A program made the translations under genes and the position numbers. A stretch of DNA of 64,000 bases from Oopsacas minuta (Eukaryota; Porifera; Hexactinellida; Lyssacinosida; Leucopsacidae): NCBI GenBank assembly GCA_024704765.1, contig JAKMXF010000306.1, positions 360,620 to 424,619 on the forward strand. Direction: 5' to 3'. The notes under the pieces were generated by a model that was given only the letters and a program-made list of their open reading frames with translations, was not told the DNA's origin and did no database searches. Below are positions 12,845 to 22,996 of this stretch, piece after piece. Position 1 is the first letter of the stretch. Every line of letters starts with the position of its first letter.

Positions 12845-13379
12845 AGTATCTATTTCGTTTGTTGTTCTATGATTATTTGTTATGATTATGCCTAATAATG
12901 TTGGCCCAGGTTTAGGGTACTCTACATATACTGTTTTGATATTTCCATCATTTATTTACATCATATTAATTAAAACAACAGAATTTGTAATGAAATATAT
13001 ATGGGGTAATTTCAGATAATGAGAAAGTACTTCTTAAACATGTTCTACTGAAATAATCAATCAAAAGTTCAAATTTGAAAGTAGGTAAACTATAAAACAA
13101 GAATTACAAGCAAAGATCTTAGCAAGATATATTTGGGGGAGTTGAAAGTCGTATCCCTAAATTTTCTTTCATTACAGTTTAGCCTATCTACATGTTTAGT
13201 GCTATGAAGATACTAATTAAGGAAGAACAACAATAGAAATATTAAGAATTATACAACGGGATTTCAAGTTGTTCGTAACCCTAGCTATTGCTATCATTGT
13301 TCAACCACATGTATTTACTATTTGCATCTAATTTATAGCTTAGATTTTCGTCTATTTAGGACACTATACTTTGTGGAAA
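12845..13379. other. Between mariners, nothing recognised
   Basis: AT-rich spacer. It should include the 5' terminal repeat of the mariner that follows, which I could not place with confidence. Confidence 0.4.
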
Positions 13380-14520
13380 TTGATTTGACATTTTTTGAGA
13401 TACACCCTTTTGAAGATAGGTTATAGCAACCACAGAGGAATTTATGACTTCAAAATTTAATGAATTTCTACTTGAACAAAGAGCATACATCAAAATCCGC
13501 TCATTACTCGGCGATACGCCAAGGAATATCCACCAAGATTTAGTACAGGTATATGGTGGGGAGGCCTGTTCGGAATCAATCGTTAAGAAGTGGAGTCTAC
13601 GTTTTCGTGAAGGTAGGGTGTCGGTTGAAGATGACCCTCGGATGGGGCAACCTATAATTGCTACCACTGCAAACAATATTGCTCTTGTAGCTGAAATGTG
13701 TGACTCTGATCCCCATATTACGATAGAGCAGTCAGCTACCAGCCTAACTTTGTCAACGGGAAGTGTTCATGCAATTCTGACCAAACATCTTGGTATGTCC
13801 AAGGTTTGCTCACGTTGGGTCCCATAATTGTTGAATCAGACTCAAAAGAAGACCCGGGTGAGAATTGCAAAAAGCTGCTTGAAAAGTATGATCAATGTGA
13901 TGAGAGGCGACTATTTGAAATATGTACCGGTGATGAGACGTGGATAAGATATTCAGAGCCAACTCGTAAAGAACAGAACAAGGTATGGATTGTAAAGGGA
14001 GTTCTCCCCCAGCACTACCAAGACCAGATCATTGGGCCACCAAAGTAATGTACACCATATTTTTCGATGCACATGGTCCAGTCTGCCAAATCTGTACTCC
14101 TAAGGGGCAAACAGTTACCGGGCACTTTTATGCAACAGTTGTTCTTCCGGAAATCGAAAAACATTATATTGAACGTCGGCCAGCCACGGGTCTTAGAGGA
14201 ATCAAAATTTTGCATGATAATGCCAGACCGCACAAATCTAAGGAAGTCAAGGAAAAGATTGCTTCTATAGGTCTTGAGGGATTGAAACATCCACCCTATA
14301 GCCCTGACCTAGCACCTTCCGACTTCTGGCTATCGATGGGCTCAAAAAGCACCTAGCAGGTACAGTTTTTGGAGAACGGATGCAAATTGGAAGGGCCATC
14401 CAACGGTACCTCAGAGACATACCACAAGAAGAGTATAAAAAAACATTTTTCAAGTGAATAGAGTGTTTAAACCTTGTAATTGAGCACATGGGAGACTACT
14501 TTGAACATTTATAGTAGCAT
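13380..14520 (+). mobile_element. Mariner (DD34D) element with frameshifted transposase
   Basis: The reading starts at 13444 (MTSKFNEFLLEQRAYIKIR). The N-terminal helix-turn-helix runs to SVEDDPRMGQP and the second DNA-binding part to SRWVP (about 13827). A frameshift then leads to GDETWIRYSE (first Asp, near 13934), and a second near 14030 to MYTIFFDAHGP, LHDNARPH (second Asp) and SPDLAPSDFW (third Asp, 34 residues on). A further shift near 14330 leads to GDYFEHL at the end. All three Asp codons remain, so decay is mainly by small indels. It differs from the pair at 11.5 and 30.5 kb, so it is another subfamily. Outer ends are approximate. Confidence 0.85.
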
Positions 14521-15630
14521 TTGAGGCCTATCTCACTTTTTAATACAAATATTCTAAGAGTTACGAATTAAATGAATACCCTTTGTATTATAAACAATTC
14601 ATAAGATTTAAACATGAACCACACAGTACTTTTCTAAGGTTCATTTGACCGTTATGACCATCTACAATTTCGGCCAATCATGTATTAGGTGATGAAGGCA
14701 TTAAAATGCATGTTCATAGAACCTATGTTCAAGCGAGTCCTCACCCCATCCTGTTTCGGAGCCTATTATAATTATTTTCATAATACTAATGGAAGTTCAA
14801 CAGTGGCCCTTGTTACTGGTAAATCGTTACGATTGTAACTAAAAGTGGTTATGTTGGAAATGCCATAGAAAATCTTTCCACCATTGATCAATTTCGATAG
14901 TGCATTTTCCAGAGCTATCTTGAATTGCATTAAAATGTCAGCCAAAACTATTTCGATTATTCTTCAGTTTCTTCATCAAAATCCGGTTGTTATATAGCAT
15001 CACAATCAGAAATATAATCTATTATATTACATTTTAGTAATTCATTAGCATTTTGACCTAGCAAAACATTTGAAAATAGAATGTTGTTAGATTCCTGACA
15101 TGTTTCTGCGTTGCAAGAGAAAAGTGCACTAAATAAGGTGGCTAAAAGTAGTGCTGAAAAAAAAATTCGATTATTTGCTCGTTTGATGACCAGGCATTTC
15201 ACACGTTCATCACAATGTCTGATGAAAAATTTGGAATAAAAATAATTTTTAACTAAATTTTATACTATCATTATCAATAAGCATAAATTTAAGAATAAAA
15301 CCATTAGTATATATGTGGTTGATTACAAAAAGTAGAAACGAAAAAATTTGGATATTATAGAACAAATGATACGGAGACGAATTATTTCATGGAACGAGCC
15401 AAAATTCGTTCATTCATTTCGAAAGAATATTCGAATATTCGGTATATTCTTTTCAGCCCAAGTTAAAAAATGATTCGAAGTGATTATCAGAATATATCTC
15501 AGGGGGGATAAACCGGCGAATTACCAGACAGGAAAATGAAACATTTTTGGAAACATGTTTTGAAATTTATCCAAAATACATAAACTTGATTAACCTTTTT
15601 AGTTAAAAAACCTTCATACAGTTCTGAATG
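14521..15630. other. Intron sequence, nothing recognised
   Basis: No assignable gene. A minus-strand frame at 14990-15202 (70 codons) has a hydrophobic stretch followed by NAETCQESN but no recognisable family and no splice context. Confidence 0.4.
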
Positions 15631-15890
15631 ACTCAATAGGAACATCAACAATGCTCTTGAGCGAGTTCGTGGAGACCAAGCTCTTGCTTATCTCACTATA
15701 AGAAGATGGGGTTAGCAATTTAGGGAGGGAAGAGATAGCATATAGGATGACCCTATCACTGGTCGTCCTAAATCTACTACGTAAGATAATTCAATTGCGT
15801 TGGTGAACGAGCTTCTTCGAAATTCTCCTTGTTTCAGAATGGAAAGATTTCTACCTATATCGAGGTCTCAATTACGCAATTTTTCATATC
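15631..15890 (+). mobile_element. Fragment of a mariner transposase (N-terminal part)
   Basis: Plus-strand pieces read ALAYLTIRRW, QFREGRDSIEDDPITGRP and SIALVNELLRNSP, with stops between. This is the order of the mariner helix-turn-helix region and the ...DDPRSGRP linker. No catalytic part follows recognisably, so it is a truncated or heavily decayed copy. Confidence 0.55.
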
Positions 15891-16256
15891 AAATATCAAC
15901 AATAAATTCAGATATTATTCTAACACAATAACATAACTTGTGGAAAATTCCAGCAATATTTGAGAAAAAATGTCCCAATTATCGGGTGCTTAGGGAAACT
16001 CGCAAATGCAGATTTCTATTACATTTGTATGGAAAAAGGTAATAGAGAAGAATCTCTGCTTTCTCTACTAACAATAATTCTTGAATATACTTTCATGAAT
16101 GAGTAAAATTGTGGTAGAAGTGATAACAAAATAAATTGCATTGGAATGTCATATTGGCGTAAATTGATGTCGATGGATGAATTGGCAAAATTTAGGGGGG
16201 CATTAGATATTAGTCAAGGTTGGAGAAATAATGTAATTAGTATTCACTGCAACAAT
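15891..16256. other. Intron sequence, nothing recognised
   Basis: Between the mariner fragment and the next element; no gene or clear repeat seen. The decayed body of the preceding mariner may extend into it. Confidence 0.4.
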
Positions 16257-16258
16257 TA

Positions 16259-17570
16259 CAGGGTGGCCCCCAAAGTTCTGTCCCATCTTTATAATACAAG
16301 GAAATGAAGATACTAGATTCACTATACATGATTTAATGTTGTAATCGAACCAATTGAGTCAGTAATACAATTATTACTAAGCATATTCTGGTTCACTTCC
16401 TCTAGCACTTAGTTAAGCTAATGGAAGTCGAGAGAGCAGGAATTATTCGGTTATTTGAAAATGGTAAGGCTCCAGGAGAAATTTTAAAGTTGCTCAATAT
16501 GCCCAGGAGTCGGCGGAAGTTTGTATATCGGACGATCTTGAGGTACAAGCAAACAGGGGGGAGTAATGGACAAGGCTAGATCCGGTCGTCCTTCCTCAGT
16601 TACGATTCCCAGGCTTGTCAAGAGGGTACGGGAGCGAATCCGACGTAACCCGCGTCGATCCATGAGGAAGATGCCTGTAGATCTTCAGGTGTCACGCCAT
16701 TCCATACAAAACGTCGTGAATACTAAACTGGGAATGTATTCCTTCAAAAGAAAAAAGGTCCATCATCTAACAGACCAAGTTAAGCAAAAACGAATGTCTA
16801 GATGTAAAGGGTTGCTTGAGCGGCACGCAAATCACGGTCTCGAAACGATTCTGTTTTCCGATGAGAAGATATTCACTATTCAGGAAGTGACAAACTCCCA
16901 AAATCACAGGATCATATCCGCAACACGTTCTAGTATCCTAGAAAAGTATCGATACGTGAGTCGCATACAGAAACCTCAATCTGTGATGGTATGGGCTGGT
17001 GTCTCGGTAACTGGTCGGACACCATTGATATTTGTCCCCCTGGAGTGAAAATAAATGCTACCACCTATCGGGAGCTTATCTTGGAGCCTGTATTGCAGAA
17101 TCTAGATCAAACAATGTTTAATGGAGAACCGTTTATATTCCAGCAGGATGGAGCACCGGCTCATACCGCCAATAGTACCCAAACCTGGCTCAAACACAAT
17201 TTTCCAGGATTTATTCAGAAGACAGAATGGCCTCCCTATAGTCCAGACCTGAAACCGATGGACTTTGCAATTTGGTCCATCCTGGAGACCAATGCTTGCG
17301 CCAAGTCTCATACCTCTGTCGAGTGTTTTGAAGCGGTCTTTAACAAGGGAGTGGAACAAAATACCTCAGGAAAGCATTCGTGCCGCGGTTGGAGCGTCTT
17401 CTGGACGATTGAGAGCCGTAGTAAAAAAACGAGGAGGTTATATTGGGTAGTAAAGATATTATATATTCTGATAGTATTCTGTAAGACGAGTAAAAATTGC
17501 CAGCCTATAGCATACAGTTTAGTCAAGCTATTCCACTTTATCAATGGGACAGGACTTCAGGGCCACCCTG
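16259..17570 (+). mobile_element. Tc1/mariner DD37D element with TA target duplication
   Basis: Inverted ends begin CAGGGTGGCCC on both sides and share the inner TCTGTCCCAT/TCCTGTCCCAT; flanking TA at 16257-16258 and 17571-17572. The transposase begins at 16422 (MEVERAGIIRLF). A shift at about 16565 precedes ARSGRPSSV; FSDEKIFT carries the first Asp, a shift near 17040 precedes QQDGAPAHTA (second Asp) and SPDLKPMDFAIW (third, 37 residues later). The C-terminus is shifted again near 17340. The 37-residue spacing is that of the DD37D (maT-like) group of the IS630-Tc1-mariner superfamily. Three small indels inactivate an otherwise complete copy. Confidence 0.93.
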
Positions 17571-18445
17571 TATAGTCAATCAAACATTCGACTTTCCATT
17601 GTAATAACCCAACGAATCAACATTGCAATTAAAAAGTCCAAAATTGGATTGTTACAAATTGAATTCAATCCTAGCATAATAGTTGAAACGAGGAGAAATT
17701 CCTTAATTATGGTATATTGCAGGCATTTATAAACATTCATATTCTGTAATATCGGGAAAATAGTATAGTCGTGGGAGCAAAAACCGCCCTTTCTGTGAAT
17801 AAACAATTTTATACAGTGGATCGTTTCGAAATGAAAGAACTATAGAAGGCGAAAAATTGAAATAACTTTTATGATTGAAATTCAACCACATTAATATAGG
17901 TATTTCGTAATAAGTACATAATTCAACGTTTCGTTTCTAAATCGTCTCATGACCAGATTTTGGCATAATTTTATAATAGAAACACATGAAGGTCTAAGGA
18001 ATATGTCAACATTCCAGGTTAAATTAGCCAAAGGCTATCAAGTTACTCATTGTTCGACGTCGCTCGACAAATGAATCTAATTATGTATGCACATGTAAGC
18101 CCTCTAATTGATCTTCTAGAGACCAAACCCCAGCAAGTGTTATTTTCCTTTGTGTTTAGAGAATGATTACACAGCCCTGCGGAAAAAAATTTTATTTGCT
18201 GATTGTTATTGCAAAACATTTTCTCATCCACATTATAATACTGATTTTGAAAGATGTTATAAAATATACGTATCAGGTCTAGTTTTTTTGCAAAACTATT
18301 TTAAATATTGGTATATTTATCGATGAATGCATGATACCTCTACAAGTAAAATAGTGAAAATCTGCCATTTATAAATATTTACTAAGAATTACAATAAAAA
18401 TTTTATTGATAATATAATCTTAGTTAATAAATAAATTTGAATATA
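17571..18445. other. Intron sequence, nothing recognised
   Basis: AT-rich, no credible gene. Its right end abuts the stop codon of the minus-strand gene at 18446. Confidence 0.45.
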
Positions 18446-18521
18446 TTAGTCTGAATCAGGAGTAAATTTCCGTTTTTTGACATTCTAACATGAATAACAT
18501 CAATACAATCTCTCTTGAGGC

Positions 18522-18525
18522 ACCA
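18522..18525. repeat. Target-site duplication ACCA, left copy
   Basis: ACCA directly precedes the left terminal repeat and recurs at 21448-21451 directly after the right one. The interrupted gene reads through sensibly when the element and one copy are removed (YCW then LKRDC, one extra codon), supporting a 4-bp duplication. Confidence 0.75.
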
Positions 18526-18941
18526 CACGGGTAACTGAAAAAACATTATGACAAAAAAAATGAGGCCGTTGAGATTTTTTCACTTTTTTATACAAAATTT
18601 TATGAGGAATCCGAATATACGCTACAAAAAATTTTCCTACCATTAAAATTTTTTTACAGATTATACAAAAATTTATGAAATCAAAAAAATTCTGGCTACA
18701 ATAATTTTAACATATCCCCATTTTTAGCATATTATCGTGATTCTTCGCTGAAATACTTCTTTCTAGAATTCAATTTAATTACTAGTTACCTAATAGAATT
18801 GATGTTTTTAACGAATTCCTATCCAAAATGTCATTACCATGGCAACAAAATGAAACGTAGGAATTTACGCAATAGTTTTCAATCTAGCTAAGTAGTACTT
18901 GTATGATATCACATTTAGGATATATACGTGTAATTATTGAT
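18526..18941 (+). repeat. Left long terminal inverted repeat
   Basis: It pairs with 21033-21447 on the opposite strand. Shared landmarks are GAATCCGAATATACGCTAC, the restriction-like TTCTAGAATTCAATTTAATT, and TCCTAAATGTGATATCA on the complement. It ends 17 bases before the ATG of the enclosed gene, so its inner part must hold the promoter. Chance frames inside it on either strand are not genes. Confidence 0.9.
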
Positions 18942-18958
18942 TAATTCAGTTAAAGCAA

Positions 18959-20956
18959 ATGAGTGAAGAAACGAAACATGAACATGCAAAAACTAGAATT
19001 TGTCGCTGGTGTTGTTCGAAAGTTGGCAAAATTGTTTTGAGGAATAATCACCTAAAGGACACTAAGTTAGGTGAATTATACAACCAATATTTGGAACCAA
19101 TCAATATTTTAGAAGATAATCGCCCTTATATCGTGTGTAATACTTGTAAGCTCTACTTGTTTACTCTGTCCTCAGGGGATACGACGAGGAAAACACCTGC
19201 ACGATATGATTGGCCCTTAATTCGTAACACGCGCTTAAACACCTGCCGCATTGGGAACTTATGTTCAATGCGTACCGAGAGTTCAAGGTTCGGTCGCAAG
19301 AATCAAGCTTCATCTTCGATAGTTCATATAAAGCCAGGAAGACCAACAATCAATTCACCTCAAAAGACGATCAAGATATGTAACAAATGTGCGAGTCGTG
19401 TTAGTCCTGGAGTTAGTCATATCTGTTTGAAAAAGACATTGATTACCAACGCACATAATATGTTGGAACACCATAACGCTATTGATACATTCGTTGGTGA
19501 TAATGTATACCAAAGATTACATGAATGTAGCCACAACAAATCTTCAATTCATTTGCCTAAAACTTCAGGTGGGAATCCGTTTCATCTTTCTATCTCCTCT
19601 TCCAGTACTGACGAACGTCCAGCTAAAGTACCAAAAATGGATTTCTCTCACATCGCGAATTTGAAGTGTTCAGGAATGTCATTGTCTAATAAGCAGTTAA
19701 AGGTAGTAACTCGAATTATTAGAGATGTTGGAGTACCATGTCCATCAATGGATAGCTACTATAGAGAACGACATTTGTTGTGCGACGAAATATTCGAATG
19801 CATCCAGATTGAGCTGGACTATAGTAAAGAGAAATACAAGTCAGAATATGGGAACTCCTGGATAGTGAGATGTTGCAATATCGATGCCCTGATAGAAAAG
19901 ATCTTTAATATCAGCGGAGAAATATCGGTACATGATCTTCATTTCAGGCTTGGATTAGACTTTGGTCGTGGATTCACTAAACTACTTATGTGTCTACAGA
20001 ATGATAATTCTGTCGATAACCAGGTTTATCTATGGGTTACGAGTGCCCCTGAGTGTAATTATAACTTCTCCGTTATGCTTCAAGATGACCAGATAAAACG
20101 GCTGATGGAAGAATACAACGTTTCATTTACGGTAGATTTGAAGGCTGCTAGTTATTGCTTGGGAATAATGAACGGACGTCACCCTTGTATATGGTGTACT
20201 TGGGACAATAGAAGGGGTTTAGACAGTGTTCAGTGGGAAGAACGATCATCTGCTCACCATCTAGAGATGTTTCAAAAGCTTCAAGATATGTATCAGGGAG
20301 ATTCTAAGAATCATGCAATTGACTGCGATGGTATTGAGGACCGCCAAGCACTAAATGTATGGCTGGTAGATTTCATGCAAATGTTTAATCTTCCCGAGTT
20401 ACATCTGTTACTTGGGATAGGACAGAAGTTATACGATGATCCTCATCACAATGTCTGAGGACGAAAAAGAACACCATGAAGCAATACTAAAACAACTGAA
20501 TATTCATAGAAGTCCTTACCATAGAGGAGCATTTGAAGGTAATGCAATGAGGAAAATCACAAAGGAGGTATTGGAACTCGGGTTTCCAAAGAGTAATTCG
20601 TCTTATATCACGCTTGTAAAATTCAGGGATGTTGTTGATTCTTGCTTCGGGAAACACATAAGGGAGATTTCAAAATGGCAGTATATCATTTTGAACAATC
20701 ATTTAAACAATCAGGACTTTCTTGCTCTACAAAAGTTCATGTTCTATGTAGGCACCTAATTCCGTTTATCACGGATTATCTTCCAGATGGAATGGGTTTA
20801 GGATCAGTTTCAGAACAAGCATTTGAATCTGCCCATTCTAGATTTGGCAGAGTTTGGGAGACAAGATATAAATGTCAAGAGGAAAATGAAAAATTTCCAG
20901 AGTGCTTATTAAACACAGTATCAGATGTTAACTTCTTCAATTTCATAAATAAATCA
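18959..20956 (+). pseudogene. Putative DDE transposase of the long-TIR element
   Basis: It starts at ATG 18959, just inside the left repeat. An N-terminal zinc-finger-like region has CRWC and CNTC pairs (about residues 15-65), then CNKC...HIC near 145. The core has LGLDFGRGFTK (Asp about 334), TVDLKAA (Asp about 393), PCIWCTWDNRR (Cys about 410 and 413) and LPELHLLLG. A one-base shift at about 20450 leads to GAFEGNAMRKI; a second near 20690-20750 to KVHVLCRH (HxxxxH, near 20738) and SEQAFESAHSRF (Glu near 20813). The stop follows FINKS. The motif order equals that of the interrupted minus-strand gene, so the two proteins are homologous. Two indels make this copy inactive unless programmed shifts are used. 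Transposase function is inferred from motifs, long repeats and target duplication. Confidence 0.75.
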
Positions 20957-21032
20957 TAGTATGATAAGCTAGGTCATGTTCTACATTACACTATATTTGG
21001 AATAAAAATAATTGGTTAAGTTAAGGTTAAGC

Positions 21033-21447
21033 ATCAATAATTACACGTGTATATCCTAAATGTGATATCATACAAGTACTACTTAGCTAGATTGAAAACT
21101 ACTGCGTAAATTCCTACGTTTCATTTTGTTGCCATGGTAATGACATTTTGGATAGGAATTCGTTAAAAACATCAATTCTATTAGGTAACTAGTAATTAAA
21201 TTGAATTCTAGAAAGAAGTATTTCAGCGAAGAATCACGATAATATACTAAAAATGGGGATATGTTAAAATTATTGTAGGCAGAATTTTTTGATTTCATAA
21301 ATTTTTGTATAATCTGTAAAAAAAATTATAATGGTAGGAAAAATTTTTGTAGCGTATATTCGGATTCCTCATAAAATTCTGTATAAGAAAGTGAAAAAAT
21401 CTCAACGACCTCATTTTTTTTGTACTAACGTTTTTCAGTTACCCGTG
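21033..21447 (-). repeat. Right long terminal inverted repeat
   Basis: Reverse complement of 18526-18941 with a few substitutions and small indels (for example ACACGTGTA against the left copy's ATACGTGTA). It begins about 75 bases after the transposase stop codon. Confidence 0.9.
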
Positions 21448-21451
21448 ACCA
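21448..21451. repeat. Target-site duplication ACCA, right copy
   Basis: It follows the right terminal repeat immediately; on the minus strand it is the end of the TGC TGG T codons (Cys-Trp) of the interrupted gene. It matches 18522-18525. Confidence 0.75.
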
Positions 21452-22996
21452 GCAGTAATCAGCCATCATATGAACGTCCCACCTCTCCTGATATCGTGTT
21501 TCCATTGTTTTTATGTCTTGGTGGAATCGTTCACCTTGCTCCTCGGAAACAGCCCCAAGATTCTCTGGAAATAGTCAATATGACTGTGAAGACAGTGAAC
21601 TTTTACACTCATATTGCACCCGAGATTCTTGTAAGATTCAATCAATTCATTCACAAGTATTTTATAATTAGGAGATTTCGTATTTCCCAAGAAATTTTCA
21701 TGACATTTACAAATGCATTCCATGCACATTTTTCTTTGCATATCATAGAATTTGAAAAATTACCATCTCGAACAAGTTGTCTTATCTGAGGACCGTCGAA
21801 TATACCGGCTTTTCTTTTTTCATCACTTAGGTAGTAAAACTTCTTGGTAATATATTTGAAACAATTTCCTTCTTTATCTAATGCCGTCACAAACTGTTTC
21901 ATCAATCCTAATTTTATATGAAGTGGTGGAAGCAAAATCTTGAGAGGATCCACTAGAGGCTCGTGAATAATGTTCTTATCACCAACATTAAGATTGGTTC
22001 TAGCTGGCCAGTTCTGTCTAAAATAGTGTTCGCTCTTTGCACGACTGTCCCATAAGCATAAAAACAAGGGTATTTTGTATATCCTGATTGCTGTCCCAAA
22101 AAAAGGCATATGATTTTTAAGTCGCCACAGAATACCCAATTGTACTGGTTATAATTAATTTTATGAAGCACAATTTTCATGTTATCATATCGTTCCTTTA
22201 AACTTACTGAATGTCCAATTGGTATGGAACTAAATTTGTTGCCATTATGAAGTAGAACACATTTCAAACTTTGTTTTGAACTATCAATAAAGAGTCTCCA
22301 ATCATTAGGTACATACGGACATCCAAGAGCATTAACTAGCGGTGAAACATCATGACAAAACATAAATCCGTCTTCCACTATGAAATATTTCAAAAATTCG
22401 ATCTCTCTGTTCCTATATGAGTAAAATTTTGTTTCTGGGAGAAGCAAGTTTTTTTCTTTTAGCCCAGAACCCAACAACTCCGCAGATTCTTTAGGTAAAT
22501 CTAAATCACGTACCAAATCATTTAATTCAGATTGATTAAATAACTGTGGAGAATTAGAACGAGATACACACGGAATAAAATCCTCATCTTCTCTAATTAA
22601 TGAATCTCTAGTTTCACAATCATCAATTTCCGAGATAACATCCAAATTAGTAAATGTTGGAACAGGTACATCAATAGAATGGGGAACGGGTCGTATTGCT
22701 GAATGTAAATTTGGATACTTGATCAATGACTTGGTTTTAGCATTGAATCCAGAATTATTCGCCATACAAAAGTAACAATCGCTAATGTGATTTTGTGGCT
22801 CTCTCCATATCATTGGAATTCCAAAACTTAAACTCTTCCTGATTCCTTTTGTCCATTGTCTGAAATTTTCTACACAAGATCGGCACACTGTATGTGGAGC
22901 CCATGTTTTGTCTTGATTACCTAATCTCCTTTCAAAATATCCTAAATATGCTTTTTTAACAAATCCTGTTATTGCCGTAGTTTGTTTAGAAGTCAT

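Larger units (their letters stand above)
18526..21447 (+). mobile_element. 2.9-kb DNA transposon with ~415-bp inverted repeats, unclassified
   Basis: The element starts CACGGGTAACTGAAAAA and ends with its reverse complement. The inverted repeats cover 18526-18941 and 21033-21447, with scattered mismatches. Between them lies one gene on the plus strand (18959-20956) and little else. It is flanked by ACCA on both sides and sits inside the open frame of a second, related gene on the opposite strand, so its borders are well fixed. The 4-bp duplication without TTAA, the very long repeats and the protein do not match a superfamily I can name. Sola1, Academ or Kolobok relatives should be considered. 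Confidence 0.85.
18446..22996 (-). pseudogene. Repetitive transposase-like gene, interrupted by a long-TIR element
   Basis: Minus-strand reading starts at 22996 (MTSKQTTAITGF). An N-terminal cysteine-rich part has CRSC and CYFC pairs around FGIPMIWREP. Then come DWRLFIDSSKQSLKCVLL (first putative Asp), FCGDLK (second), a PCF-LCLWDSR pair of cysteines broken by one missing T near 22065, LPPLHIKLGLMKQF, GIFDGPQIRQL, KVHCLHSH (HxxxxH) and SEEQGERFHQDI. At ADYCW the gene is cut by the element at 18526-21447 and resumes with LKRDC, ending KKRKFTPDSD and TAA at 18446. There are at least four small frameshifts. I recall this as a multi-copy uncharacterised family in several invertebrate genomes; the motif order suggests a DDE-type transposase. 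The function is inferred. Confidence 0.78.

Noticed and set aside
18526-21447. Transib/RAG1-type transposon
   Set aside because: The zinc-binding and acidic residue order is similar, but the duplication is 4 bp rather than 5, the repeats are very long and the local sequence does not match the Transib/RAG1 core.
21083-21789. Open frames on both strands in the right long inverted repeat and next to it
   Set aside because: They arise from the inverted repeat and from the antisense of the interrupted gene; the real reading is on the minus strand in other frames.
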